DNA from: Symsagittifera roscoffensis
Lineage: Eukaryota > Xenacoelomorpha > Acoela > Convolutidae
Length of the DNA: 64,000 nucleotides
Reading direction: 5' to 3'
Assembly (NCBI RefSeq): GCF_963678635.1
Contig: NC_087063.1
Span: 60,210,759 to 60,274,758, forward strand
The notes beneath the pieces were generated by a model. It saw nothing but the letters and a program-made list of their open reading frames with translations, had not been told where the DNA came from and did not search any database. A program made the position numbers and the translations under genes. Shown one piece after another: positions 29,961 to 42,189 of the stretch (its first letter is position 1; each line of letters starts with the position of its first letter).

Positions 29961-31470
29961 TCAGCCTATACTCAAGTAATATTTCTTATGTAAATATACT
30001 TGTATATTAGTATCAGAGAATGTCACGTGCACAAGCGCATACAATTTCCGAGGAGGCAGTCGTCCTCTGTTCGGATCGTACACTGGAAGCGAGAGCTCCT
30101 TCAGGTCCATTTCCACGAGGATGTCTCTCAACCTGGTCAAGGACAAGACTAGGTTTTCCGGGTCCACTTGCCGCTTATCCGTCGCCCTCGTCACCAAGAA
30201 GCATAGGTATTTTCCCGGTATCTGTGACGCCGCCGGAGGCAAGGCTGCTACGCCCCTACTCTGGTCTTTGCTTCCAAAGGAGTTCTATGTTTTTATATTC
30301 TCTCTTAAAATCTGCCGCTAACGCTGTCCTAAAACTCAGGTTTGCTGTGATTGCTATCGCACATGTTCTGTTTGTGAGTATGGAATCACTATCTGTTAAT
30401 ATTATGCTATTTGAATATTCGTTTGGTAAGTTAAAATATGACTCAACCACCCTCCCTATGTCAGGTTTCTTAGGTTCTTTGCCTGTTTCTGCTTCTAAGT
30501 ATCCTGTCTCTCTTGTTATTCTTAATTTTTTATTTATCAAGTTTTCAGTGTGGGTAAGTCCTACCCCCACTCCCCGGACAAAAATATCCATCGACGTCCC
30601 CGTCGATAACATACCGGATATCAAGTCGAGGTTAGAAGCCGGAATGAGTAGTTGCCTTTCCTGGGCAGCCCAGGAAGGATCATATCGTTCGGTTTTCATG
30701 TATTTCATGCTTTCACGATCTACACCTTGAATCGTGACACTGGTCTTATTGGGGTCTGATGTGATTTCGTTCAGCCACTCCAAGACTCGCAGATTTGTGA
30801 GATCTTTTTCGTAGGACTCCTGTTGCTCGTCGTTGAACTCTATTTCGGGTTTTGACCGGTCCTCGATCCATTCCTGGTCGTGATCATCTACTATGTCGAT
30901 GTCTTGTGACACTGTTACTCCTTCCAGACCTACCACTTCTTCCACTATCTTTTTCAGATCTATACTGTCTACTACAAAGTCGTCACCCTAAGGGTTATAT
31001 TTCTTTTTGGGTCTTGTCCTGTCGTTCTGTCGAGTCTGTATCGTGAACGGAAGATCTGGTTCCAAGTTCTTGGGAACCTCCATCTGTTCGGGATCCTGCC
31101 AGTCTTCTTCTGCGTATGGTAAGGTTTCATCGTCTGCTTCGATCACCTCATTTGGATCCAGGTCCAGTGGTGTAGTTGTTCCTTCCTCTACGACTTCGTT
31201 TCCATCGTTCTTCTCTCTGGTGCCCTTCTCGTTGACCTCGCAAGCAGGATCCATCATTAGATAACCCCCTTCTTCCATGTCTGCGGGTATACACCAGTCT
31301 TCTGTCGATGAATTGTGTGGTTTAATGTTCTCGTAGTGGGCGGCTCGGCCAGTACTCAGTCTATAAAAGCATTCCTCCTGGTGCACTTCCATAATCATGA
31401 AGGGTCCCCTCCACTTTTTCGTTCCTTTCGGTGGTATAACGTTCTGAAATACCCATACGTAGTCTCCGAT
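29961..31470 (-). pseudogene. pol: Copy B integrase C-terminus, acidic linker and macro-like domain
   Basis: Pieces 31,398-30,988, 30,945-30,256 and 30,242-29,961 read in order. They give the end of integrase (CFYRLSTGRAAHYENIKPH), an acidic linker, FVRGVGVGLTHTENL, and a macro-like domain from about 30,423. The macro region has IILTDSDSIL, AITANLSF, DFKREYKNIELL, GKYLCFLVTRATD, LSLTRLRDILVE, LSLPVYDPNRGRL and ALVHVTFSDTNIQVYL. Frameshifts lie near 30,990 and 30,250. The stop matches copy A. Confidence 0.75.
30536..30609 (-). promoter_or_regulatory. 74-nt DNA-level conserved block in pol, copy B
   Basis: This is the counterpart of 8355-8428 in copy A with about 5 differences by eye. It contains GTCCGGGGAGT (30,579-30,569) and AGTGGGGGTA-GGACT-TACCCACACT, a 10-bp stem with one mismatch and a 5-nt loop. 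Confidence 0.5.
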
Positions 31471-33259
31471 TAAGCTTTTGAACCAGCTGCTTTCTTGTCG
31501 AATTTTTTCCTCTGCCTTGCCTGTCCTTGCTGAGTATTTCGTCTACAAAAATCGTTCAACTCTTGCTGACGTCTAATCACATCCCTCACGTAGACCTGTG
31601 GAGATGTTTTCTTTCCCTCATACTCTGGGTAGAAAAAGGTCAAGGGTAAAGACTTCTCGTGTCCAGTTAGCATCATGTGTGGACTGACTCCAGTGGTTGA
31701 GTGTTGCGTGCTATTATAGGCTCCCATCACCTGTGGAAGGTATCTGTCCCATCGGTCATGTACCTGGAACAATATACCCTCAGCATCGACACTAACGTTC
31801 TATTTTGTCTTTCCACTAAGCCATTCGTCTGGGGGTGGTATGTCTTGGAGTGAGATTGAGCAACCTGTGAGCGTCTCATAAGCTCTTTGGTAAGCTCTCC
31901 TACGATAGCTGTTCCACTACCCGATTGAAACGTCATCGGACAACCATGTCTCGCTATCCACGTATTGATCAGGTGGTCGCATGTCTCTTCCGCCGAGGCA
32001 GTTATGCAGGACGCGGCCTCTGCATACTTCGTGAAGTGATCTATCATGACCAAGACTTGATTATAACCACTGACTGTCATGCATATCTTTTGGTGATCTA
32101 TTTGCACCACCTCGTTGAATTCAGACGACTCGATCGATTGTAAAGGAAATCGCAATTTCCTTGGATCTTTGACCTGTTGGCATGACAGGCACGCTGTTAC
32201 CCACTTCTCACATGCCTTTTTCATTCCAGGCCACTCAAAGCGCTTCAGGATCCTCTGATACACTTGTTCGATCCCCTGATGGCCCATCTGATCATGCGAC
32301 CTGAATAATAGTTCTGTCTGATAGAGTTGCGGCAACACTATCGCGTTATACTTGTATAGGACTTTGTCTTCTTCTCTTCTCTTGCAAGCCACAATTCCGC
32401 CCTTGTTCAAATTTAACCTCCCCTCTTTCTGCATGAAGTACTGTCTCAGGATACGGTAACTGTCTTCTTCCAGGTCACCTTTGTCTGGTGCATCATTTTC
32501 TATCCTCCTCTTCAGGTTGCTTGTCATGCGGTCATTTCTCTGCGCCCTTAGTAGGTCCGAGAGTCTGTATCTCGCCTTCAAGTATGTCTTCATGACCCTC
32601 ATCTGACTATTCAGCTCATTGGGCTGGTGTGTGTATTCTTCCATCTTGACGCACCAAATCTTCGCCAACGGCTGTGTTTCTTGTTTGAAAGGCTGAAGAT
32701 CAGTCCTGACTACCTCTTTTTGTGGCAACAGACTTATCGAACGTTTCGATACTGCTATTGTATCCAAATCGTCCGCTGCGTTGTCAAAGACTCTTTCGCT
32801 TGGTATGAGGTAGCGATCACTGTCAGGGTCCTGGTACACCTCTCTATCCAGATCCATTGCACGAGTTTCCACTAGTAGTGTGTGGATCGCTAGTTCTGAC
32901 AGTTCTGATCCCGAGCTCGAGTTCCTGTCTGAGTATGTGTCAATTCCTGAGTTCCGGGAATTGTCATCTGTTGAAGAGTCTGTGATGGAGTCTGCACCCT
33001 CCTCCAGATCAGGTCCGTGCCTTCTTCGCATCCATCTGAACTCCCCGGACAAAACTTTGCTCCCCAGGTCCTGTTTCTTGTCAGGAACTTTTTCATCTGA
33101 CTCCCCTTTCCGGGTGTTGATCTCGAACTCGCCGGCTTTTCTCACCGTTTGTCTCCCCGGACAAACAATCTTGCTCCAGTTTTCGTTCAACCTTCTCATT
33201 TTCCCTATCTTGGTCCTCAAAGGTAACGGTTTTCTTTCGCGTATCGTTCCCCTGTTCAT
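31470..33259 (-). pseudogene. pol: Copy B integrase, catalytic Asp changed
   Basis: A 510-codon frame (33,259-31,727) and its continuation to 31,470 cover the tether, the HHCC module (SHDQMGHQG, CLSCQQVKD) and the core. The first Asp is present in VVQIDHQKI and the Glu in GLVERQNRT, but the second catalytic Asp is lost: FQSGSGTAIVG stands where copy A has FQSDNGKAFVG. A frameshift near 31,750 moves to the frame with VMGAYNSTQHSTTGVSP. Two GTCCGGGGAG-type motifs lie in the tether (33,040-33,050 and 33,152-33,162). Confidence 0.88.
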
Positions 33260-33535
33260 TCCGACCGTATGAAGTACTTGTTAAGACCTCGTGGGGTATT
33301 GAGGATACTAGTTGCTGAACTATTGACCTACAATCCCTCTCGTTGTCTTTGTGTTGTCGTATTGACGGCATGATCTTCACCTTCTCACTGACTGTCAGTG
33401 ATGCCATGGCTGCTGCCCACTCGGGGTCATCTCTGGTCACTTTTCTCTCTAACAATGTACCCAGCATCCGCATCACTTGCGGTGTTACTGGCACAGTTTT
33501 ATCCAAAAATGAGAGGCTGTTTATGTTCATGCGAT

Positions 33536-34141
33536 AGAGTTCCTGCTGGACCAGGTTTGAGCGCAGCAACAGATTCAAGGGCACCTGGTCCCTTTTGGAT
33601 AGGATTTTTAACTCGGCTGCTTTCTCTACAGGTAACTCAGGATGTCCTCGAATTGGATGTCCAGACTTGTCCAACCATCTCATTAAGGGAAGCGCTTCAT
33701 AAGTTTCTTTGTCCAGAAACGAGAATCCTTCCTTTATTTCTGCTTGATTGGCTTGCTTCTGTTCCAATCTTTCATAGAACTCAGTTTTCTTGCTGAGGCT
33801 GTCAGCATTCTGATGTTCATCACGCATCCTGTTCCTAGAGAGTTCCTGCTGGACCAGTTTTGAGCGCAGCAACAGATTCAAGGGCACCTGGTCCCTTTTG
33901 GATAGGATTTTTATCTCGGCTGCTTTCTCTACAGGTAACTCAGGATGTCCTCGAATTGGATGTCCAGACTTGTCCAACCATCTCATTAAGGGAAGCGCTT
34001 CATAAGTTTCTTTGTCCAGAAACGAGAATCCTTCCTTTATTTCTGCTTGATTGGCTTGCTTCTGTTCCAATCTTTCATAGAACTCAGTTTTCTTGCTGAG
34101 GCTGTCAGCATTCTGATGTTCATCACGCATCCTGTGCTCGA
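33536..34141 (-). repeat. Nested 303-bp in-frame tandem duplication
   Basis: Units 33,536-33,838 and 33,839-34,141 are almost identical. The unit is exactly 101 codons, so a 356-codon frame (34,163-33,093) runs through both copies of the segment from MRDEHQNADSLSKK to LVQQELSR. Confidence 0.92.
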
Positions 34142-34172
34142 TTATCATGTGGTGGCCATCCAATCTTACTAT

Positions 34173-35209
34173 CTATCTACCAATATAACTCTGATCCATC
34201 GAGTATGTCTTCAACCAGGATAACGCTCTGTTGTCCACGTGTAACGTAAAGGTAGCGCTCCCCAAGTATGCACGGTACTTTTCAACGAAAGTGACTACTG
34301 CAAACATTTCTGCTTTTGGTGCACCATATTTCATCTCAGTGTCACTCAAGACCTTGCTGCCATATGCAATGGGACGGAGAACCGTTCTTCCATTCCATTC
34401 TTGCTCCTGATGCAATATTCCTGAGATGGCTACTACTGATGCAACTGTGTCAAGAACATAAATGCCCTTTTCTGTAGGCATGCCTAGCACTGGCACTTCG
34501 CACAGTTCCCGCTTCATGTTCTCGAAGGCAGCTTGAGCTTCTTCGTTCCATTCGAACTTCTTTTCTTTGTTGCGCATCAGCCTCTGCATGGGATATACCG
34601 TGTCTACATATCCTTTCATGAACTCACGGTAATAATATGCGAACACTAGGAAGTTCATTAGCTGTGTGTCCGTTCTCGGAGCCTTCCATGTCAACACTGA
34701 CTCTACTGCTTCCGGGTCCGGCCTCACACTATGCCTGTCCACCATTCTTCCCAGGTACTTGATCGAAAGCATAAGGATTTCACATTTCGATGGTTTGCAC
34801 TTCAAGCCTGCTCTTTTCATGCATCCAGAGACCTCATCGAGCCAATCAATGTGGTCTTCCTGGGTCGGTGTCGCTATGACTACGTCATCCACGTAACACA
34901 TCACGAGATTCCCTTACTTCTTAGTCACTCTGGTCAAAGCCTGAGCCATCAGTCTTTGAAAAGTGGCCGTTGCATTGCACAAGCCGAAGGGCATCCTCTT
35001 CCACTGGTGCAACCCAATTCGCACGCGAATCCGGTCTTCTCTCTATCCTTTTTTCGCAAAGGGACCTGCCAGAAGGCCGAACCCAAGTCCAATGTTGTGA
35101 AGAACTTGGCATCACCAAGTTTGGAGAGGCTTTCGTCTATCCGCGGTATCGGGTACGCATCTTTTATCGTCACCGCGTTGAAATAGCGAAAGTCGCAACA
35201 AAACCTTAG
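34173..35209 (-). pseudogene. pol: Copy B reverse transcriptase/RNase H, second (downstream) duplicate
   Basis: FCCDFRY, DAYPIPRIDESL, TTLDLGSAFWQVPLR, FGLCNATATFQ and CYVDDVVIATPT are visible across two frames, with a frameshift after FACELG and a stop near 34,917. RNase H reads VLDTVASVVAISG, so the conserved Asp of DTDAS is Val. The catalytic RT Asp pair is intact, unlike copy A. Confidence 0.88.
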
Positions 35210-35223
35210 CTGCCCCTTTCTTT

Positions 35224-35817
35224 TTATCCATTACCACCCAGCAAGCCAACGGGTATTGAGGATACTAGTTGCTGAACTATTGACCTACAATCCCTCTCGT
35301 TGTCTTTGTGTTGTCGTATTGACGGCATGATCTTCACCTTCTCACTGACTGTCAGTGATGCCATGGCTGCTGCCCACTCGGGGTCATCTCTGGTCACTTT
35401 TCTCTCTAACAATGTACCCAGCATCCGCATCACTTGCGGTGTGACTGGCACAGTTTTATCCAATAATGAGAGGCTGTTTTTGTTCATGCGAGAGAGTTCC
35501 TGCTGGACCAGGTTTGAGCGCAGCAACAGATTCAAGGGCACCTGGTCCCTTTTGGATAGGATTTTTATCTCGGCTGCTTTCTCTACAGGTAACTCAGGAT
35601 GTCCTCGAATTGGATGTCCAGACTTGTCCAACCATCTCATTAAGGGAAGCGCTTCATAAGTTTCTTTGTCCAGAAACGAGAATCCTTCCTTTATTTCTGC
35701 TTGATTGGCTTGCTTCTGTTCCAATCTTTCATAGAACTCAGTTTTCTTGCTGAGGCTGTCAGCATTCTGATGTTCATCACGCATCCTGTGCTCGGTTATC
35801 ATGTGGTGGCCATCCAA
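35224..35817 (-). pseudogene. pol: Copy B Pol tether segment, first duplicate
   Basis: It starts at DGHHMITEHRMRDEHQNAD, the end of RNase H, and runs through the charged tether to the tandem junction. It lacks the extra 303-bp unit of the other copy and ends abruptly in VGLLGGNG where RT sequence begins again. Confidence 0.85.
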
Positions 35818-35826
35818 TCTTACTAT

Positions 35827-36863
35827 CTATCTACCAATATAACTCTGATCCATCGAGTATGTCTTCAACCAGGATAACGCTCTGTTGTCCACGTGTAACG
35901 TAGAGGGAGCGCTCCCCAAGTATGCACGGTACTTTTCAACGAAAGTGACTACTGCAAACATTTCTGCTTTTGGTGCACCATATTTCATCTCAGTGTCACT
36001 CAAGACCTTGCTGCCATATGCAATGGGACGGAGAACCGTTCTTCCATTCCATTCTTGCTCCTGATGCAATATTCCTGAGATGGCTACTACTGATGCAACT
36101 GTGTCAAGAACATAAATGCCCTTTTCTGTAGGCATGCCTAGCACTGGCACTTCGCACAGTTCCCGCTTCATGTTCTCGAAGGCAGCTTGAGCTTCTTCGT
36201 TCCATTCGAACTTCTTTTCTTTGTTGCGCATCAGCCTCTGCATGGGATATACCGTGTCTACATATCCTTTCATGAACTCACGGTAATAATATGCGAACAC
36301 TAGGAAGTTCATTAGCTGTGTGTCCGTTCTCGGAGCCTTCCATGTCAACACTGACTCTACTGCTTCCGGGTCCGGCCTCACACTATGCCTGTCCACCAAT
36401 CTTCCCAGGTACTTGATCGAAAGCATAAGGATTTCACATTTCGATGGTTTGCACTTCAAGCCTGCTCTTTTCATGCATCCAGAGACCTCATCGAGCCAAT
36501 CAATGTGGTCTTCCAGGGTCGGTGTCGCTATGACTACGTCATCCACGTAACACATCACGAGATTCCCGTACTTCTTAGTCACTCTGGTCAAAGCCTGAGC
36601 CATCAGTCTTTGAAAAGTGGCCGTTGCATTGCACAAGCCGAAGGGCATCCTCTTCCACTGGTACAACCCAATTCGCACGCGAATCCGGTCTTCTCTCTAT
36701 CCTTTTTCCGCAAAGGGACCTGCCAGAAGGCCGAACCCAAGTCCAATGTTGTGAAGAACTTGGCATCACCAAGTTTGGAGAGGCTTTCGTCTATCCGCGG
36801 TATCGGGTACGCATCTTTAATCGTCACCGCGTTGAAATAGCGAAAGTCGCAACAAAACCTTAG
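35827..36863 (-). pseudogene. pol: Copy B reverse transcriptase/RNase H, first (upstream) duplicate
   Basis: A 283-codon frame (36,678-35,827) carries GLYQWKRMPFGLCNATATFQ, CYVDDVVIATPT, KYLGRLVDRHSVRPDP, AYYYREFMKGY and RNase H VLDTVASVVAISG, with RNase H Glu and Asp motifs AEMFAVVTF and HVDNRALSWL. The preceding piece (36,827-36,603) has DAYPIPRIDESL and DLGSAFWQVPLR. It stops at a TAG after YIGR where copy A has Trp. Confidence 0.9.
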
Positions 36864-37602
36864 CTGCCCCTTTCTTTTTAGCCATTACCACCCAGCAAGC
36901 CCACGGCGACTTCGAGGGTTCTATCATGTCGTATTCGAGCAGCATTTCGATTTCCATTCGGCACGCTTCCGACTTATGTGGCGTCATTCGTCTCGCGCCT
37001 TCTCTGTGGGGAACGGCGCCTTCTTCCAGTTCAATTTCGTGTTCGACGAAGTTACAGCAATCGATATCCGCCTTATGTTTTGAAAATACATCTGCGTTCC
37101 GATTTAAAACGTCCCGTAGTATTTCGAAATCTCGCTCACCTATTTTCCCTTTTAAATGTTCTATCTCTGGTAAAACCGGTTTGTCAGATTCTAGTTCATA
37201 TGACGAGGGGCGTTCCGGAAAACTCGAGCAGCTCGATAAGCCGTTGTCCGTTTCGGATTTCATTGAAAACAATTTATGAATAGATTTTATTTCATTATTC
37301 CTCTTTAAATTTTTATCTTTAGTGGCATGATAAGGACAATCTTTCACACTATGTTTCTTGAAGTTTTGTGTCTCCTCATAGTCGATCCTCATCGGCAAAG
37401 CGTAACCAAGCTTCTTTCCACGCTGGATTGAAACCGTGGTGTTCAGTGTGTTCAATAACCCACTGACACACAGTTCGTTTCGCGTTACCGAGAAGCTTCG
37501 GCCTAAAATCACCGAACTCTGACTATTTGAATTTGGTACTAAACAAACCTGTTTGCTATCGCTTAACGAATTCAAATTCCTCATTCTAAAAATTGCCACC
37601 AC
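36817..37602 (-). pseudogene. pol: Copy B protease-RT linker and RT start
   Basis: This matches copy A 3,560-4,300: RMRNLNSLSDSKQVCLVPN, FVEHEIELEE, PHREGARRMTPHKS and YDMIEPSKSPWACWVVMAKKKG. A 2-base loss after MAKKKG shifts the frame just before FCCDFRY. Confidence 0.8.
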
Positions 37603-38225
37603 AGCCTGCCCTGGTGTAGTTTTACCTTTCTATCTAAAAAAATTGGCACCTTGTTTTCGTCTGTTATTATCTTATTAATTGGTTTCTTAACATACTTCCG
37701 GTCTGGGTTTCTAATCCGTATTAGACCGTTGTTCAAGTCAATCATCACGTCAAAATTCCTGACAAAATCTGTGCCCAAGATCAATTGGTCAGCGTCGTCT
37801 AAATTCTCTACTACCAGGAAGCTCATCCATAGGTCCCGTCCCCCCATATGGAGAAATGTTATCGGTGTTCTTCCGGCTACGTAAATCGCTCCTAGATTGG
37901 CGGCGACCAGTCGGAGATTCGTCGGAATTAGATCTTCCCTCGTGAAGCCCATTCTTTCCCAAAATTGTATCGGCATCACACTCACTACCGCTCCTGTGTC
38001 CAGAAGCCCTGTGACTTCGATTTTCTTGCCATTGGTGTCGAGCAGATGTGCAGTCACATCTGCTTCGTATCCAGTGTGTACCGCGTCTTGTTCCATCATG
38101 GCGTCATGGCCTATCCTGCGGACTTTGAGTACCTCCTCACCCAAATAGATCTGCCCTATTTGGTCACTATCTGTTGTCACATAAGCCCTAGTGTAGATAC
38201 TGATTCCATCTACGTTCAGCATCAC
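37581..38225 (-). pseudogene. pol: Copy B aspartic protease
   Basis: GLLDTGAVVSVMP carries the catalytic Asp, and LILGTDFVRNFDVMIDLNN is the downstream conserved strand. About 45 residues between WERMGFTRED and FLVVENLDD, missing in copy A, are present here, giving a full-length retropepsin region. The frame starts after a break near 38,225 that is continuous in copy C. Confidence 0.85.
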
Positions 38226-41200
38226 TTGATACGTCCATGAAGCTTCTTTATTCGAGGGCCACCCGTTGTTAGTAGTGCTCGCACAGCCCTCGACTCAGTG
38301 CGTGGCTCCACCTGCCTCAGATAATCTGCATATGTGTCCAAATGCATCAAAGTGAACTCTGATGGTTCACTCAGATTTCTGATTACCTGGTGTCCAGCTA
38401 CCGAGATTATCGACTGTATTTTGCTTCCTTGCGGCACCATGCCGAACCTCTAACCGGAGATCACATTAAGTTTCATGCTCAAACTACTTGGTGCCTTTGT
38501 CTCTTCGACTTCTGTTGCCTCGAAGGTATTCAGTTGCTCCTGTTGTTTCTCATTTTGCAGTTCGAGTTTCACTTTTTATTCGATCTCGTTTGTCACCAGT
38601 TCCTGCTGCACTCTATTTAGAGCATCCCTCGCGGCTGCCCTATAATCATTCTTGAAGTCATCGACCGCAGTCACCGGTTCCGGTTCACATGTCTCTTCAG
38701 TTACCGCTTGTATTTTCTTCGTCGCCAGCTCTTGCGGTTTGCATTTTCTGCGCGCTTCCGCTTCACTCAGCAAGCGAGCCTTGCTGGCTTTCTTTCCTGA
38801 TAAAGCTTCCTCATGCCTTGGATGCTTGATGTCTGCAACAGCATCCCAGAATTGCAGACAATCTGATTTAAAATGACCTTCCAAGTTGCAAAGAAACACC
38901 TCGGGCCGAATTTCGCAATTAATCCTCTCATGGTCAACTTCTGACGCATCTTCGTCCTCGAGGCTAAAGCCTATTGCTTTCATGCCTTGTTTGTAAGTTG
39001 GGCATGCTGACACATGTTGGTCCGTTGAACTGCAATTGGCACAAGAGCGTCTCTTGTCCATATCATCCCTCGGTTTGTACCAGTTGTTCCCTTGGTTTGC
39101 TGGTCCGTTGTTAAAATTGCCATAATTGTTCTTATAATATCCAGATCTCGAAGGAGGTTTCAACAAAAGATATTCTTTTGACTTGAGCCTCAACTCCTCT
39201 GGTGTTGGCGCATTGGTCAATAGTGGTGTGTAATGCGTTGCTAGCATTGTTCGAAGTTCATCATTCTTCACACCATCGATGAGTTTTGAGGCTACTGCCA
39301 GGTTCATCCTTCTGTTTGACTCATCCGGTTGGCTGCGTCTTCTTAGCATTTCCAAGACGTCAAGGAATTAGTCTATCGTTTCATCTTCTCGTCGCCTCCT
39401 TTTCTCAAAGCGCATCATTGCTTGCTGCCCCTGAACCCCTAATCCAAAACGATTTAACAAGATTTCGATGATTTTCTCAGCTGTATCTCGCTGATATTGC
39501 TTCTTGGCCATGACACAGTTCAGGGCTGTCCCCTCCAAGTTACTGGTGAGCGCACTGCTTTCCTGTCTTTCCGACAAGTCCTCTTCCTCGAAATGCAGTT
39601 TCATTACCTCTATCCAGGTATCAATACAGCCATCAGATTCGTCTTTATAGCAACTTTTTTTTTAATAAAGACTCTTCTGGACTTCTCACTGCGTTCATTG
39701 GTTCTGGATAACCTCGTAAGGAATGTTTCCAAAGACCTGTCTAGGGGTTCAAAGGCTGTGGCCATTGCCGTAGCATCTCTTGAGTGCCCTGCCTGAGTAT
39801 CGTCACCCCCTGTTAAGGGTTCTGCATTTGGTGTATCACTACAGTCCGAATCGCCGTGACTATTACCTCCTTGGCCCTCATGACTCCTCCCTGGGCTGGC
39901 ATGTCTCCTGTTGCTGGAATGTCTCATGTGTGCCTTGCGTCGGTCGTTCGTTTGAGGTCTGTCTGTTCCCTGTTGAAGTTGCTCTACTGTTTGGACCCCA
40001 TGTTCAAATTATCCCTTGTGGCATAGCTTGATGAGCTGCCCCTACCTCTAGTGGAACCATATGTCCTCCTCCTTTGATGGTCATTGAAGTTCACCTTCGG
40101 TTCCCTGCTGGGACCTCCGGAAATCGGTTCCCCTTCTATTGGTCCACTCCTGCTGCCTAGTAGCCAGTGCAACCTGTCCATGATAGCCTGAGTTCGCCTC
40201 TCCATCATCGTTTCTATCTTTGTGTCAAGAGTCCCAAGAGTCTGCTCTTGTTGCGTTCTTAACTTTTCCATATCGTCTCTTAAGCGTAACTCTCTCTGTT
40301 CCGCTTCTCTTGTCATTCGCGACAAGTTCTTCGCTATGTGCTCGTCCGTTCTTTCCTTCAAACGTTTCTCGCTCCTACCAACTTCTCGTCTATTGCGGTT
40401 TACTTCTTCCCGCAGACTTTCTCTTTCAACGTGGACTGCTCTTTCTAGTTCACTCATTCTTATGGACATCTGTTAATTTTGTTCTCCTATACTGCCCACT
40501 ATGTTGTTCAAGGCTTCTTCAAATGATGCCCCGTTTTCTACTAGTGGCGTCACTAGTGGCGGTGTCACCCTGTAGATCCCAGGTAGCTTTGTGCTGTCCG
40601 AGATTCGGGCTTTGATTCTCTGTCTCGATGTTTTTTCATCATCCACCTCTGGTTCCGCCGATGCGTTGCCTAGCCCTATGTTTCTATTCTCCCCAGTTCG
40701 CGGCTCCGAATTTGTCATACGCACAAAGTCCCTTGACTGGCCTGATGTGTTTGTGTTTTTGCTTATCGTTCTCATCACACCAAATTTGTCCATGGTTCCA
40801 GTCTCTCTGTTGGTGTATGGCTCATTCTCCTGGGTCGAACTATTGAGGCTGACTTGAGATCCAAAATCCACTTACTCCTCATCCTCCTTTTCTTCCTCCT
40901 GGGATTCACCTTGATTTCCTGTACCCACTCCCATGGTGAATGGAAAGATGTTTCCGAAAGTGTTCTTCATTCTTTCTGAGAACGATGAGGACGTTGTCTG
41001 TTTCTCCGTTACGCCTGTCATCATGTTGTTGTCTGCGGGAGATCTCCTAGTTGCACAATTTCAGTAGAGAAGTCGGACAGTTCCGACATCTCCTCTCGGT
41101 CCAGTGTCCCGGTTGAAGTGGCAAAATCTTGGCCTTGTTCTACCGGAGTAGATTCACTCGCTAGCCTTCTGTTCCCTCTCCCGTCCGGTCCATGCATTTC

Positions 41201-41440
41201 TTGATTCTCATGCATGGCCTGGTCCGGATGGACCTCCACTTCTAACATAGTTTTTCGCTCTTCTGAGGACTTCTGACTCCTGGTTTCAACCATTCTGCCT
41301 GAAACCGTCTCCCCTTTGTCGGTCCGGGTTCGTGTGATCCGTTCCACAAAAGGGTCGGTCATTGTTTTTCTTTGCTTTTCAGGTATGAATTTCCTAGAGC
41401 CATTACCTCGTTTAGGTATTCTTGACTTGTCTAGACTCAT
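38222..41440 (-). pseudogene. gag: Copy B gag, broken
   Basis: The ATG is at 41,440 (MSLDKSRIPKRG). The pieces 41,440-41,021, 40,871-40,473, 40,469-39,984, 39,927-39,368, 39,355-38,576 and 38,440-38,222 match copy C Gag. Copy C shows the coiled coil and the long Ser/Gly-rich linker in one frame. The first knuckle (CANCSSTDQHVSAC) has Gln where copy A has the first His. The second is frameshifted but GHFKSDC remains. Copy C shows that QN*QM (stop near 40,470) is a Glu-to-stop change. The break at 41,021, the stop at 40,871 and the stop at 38,576 are shared with copy C. Confidence 0.82.
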
Positions 41441-42104
41441 TTTCAATTTATCACCTCTTAATGCTTATACACTCAATTCGATTTCTAGTGACCTCCTAGT
41501 TTGACTATTGATAATAATAACACAACACAATAAATTTCACAAGATTCTATTAAATAGTGACCACGAATCCTTGTATGTTATCAGAGTATAGCGTGTATAA
41601 CTTTATTCTCAATGATCGATTATCGGTCGTAACATTTGAGAACTAGCAAAATATGATGATCTCAGTTCATTTAAAAGACTCACTACCCAATCAAGCACAA
41701 ATTTTATTGATTTAAAATCAAAAATAACGAAACAAGATTATTTCTATGGAATAAACGTATGTGTATTGTACTTTTAGTTGGTCGCAGTACAATAGTCGAA
41801 CCTGTATTTTAAAGAAAGAGCTTTCCCTGCTTGGTGCTGCATCAAACAGACAAAACTTTGAAGGCAGTAATTTTCTCAAGTGGGCGTCTATTGCACCCAC
41901 GGAGTACTGTGCTACCTATCTGCCTTCGGACTGCCCGAGCTACCCCTACTAAAATCCTCAGGGCAGTCACGTTTCTCAAAAACGTTTTGAATTTCAATCC
42001 ACGCCAATGAGTCGTACACTCTTTTTTAATTTAGACTTAGTGTCGCGAATATCCGAGTTCGGACCTGTTTTGTTTTGGTCAGGTTTTTTTTTGAAAGGCA
42101 AGTT

Positions 42105-42122
42105 ACCAGTGCAGTCACTGGT
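42105..42122. other. Perfect dyad in copy B leader
   Basis: ACCAGTG-CAGT-CACTGGT is a 7-bp perfect stem with a 4-nt loop. It is kept in copy C at 61,388-61,405. Confidence 0.6.
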
Positions 42123-42189
42123 TTCTAGCCTGTCTCTTAATAACTCTCACTATGATCATTACTTCTGTTTACCTAAGTCCTTAATAAAA

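Larger units (their letters stand above)
33294..36904 (-). repeat. Tandem duplication of RT/RNase H/tether in copy B pol
   Basis: 33,294-35,250 (1,957 bp) and 35,251-36,904 (about 1,654 bp) are near-identical direct copies, offset 1,957 at one end and 1,654 at the other. The difference is a 303-bp in-frame duplication nested in the left unit. The junction at 35,250 joins tether sequence straight to the RT start. Both units share older lesions (a Trp-to-stop at YIGR, a 2-base loss after MAKKKG, DTVAS in RNase H), so the lesions came first. Confidence 0.92.
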
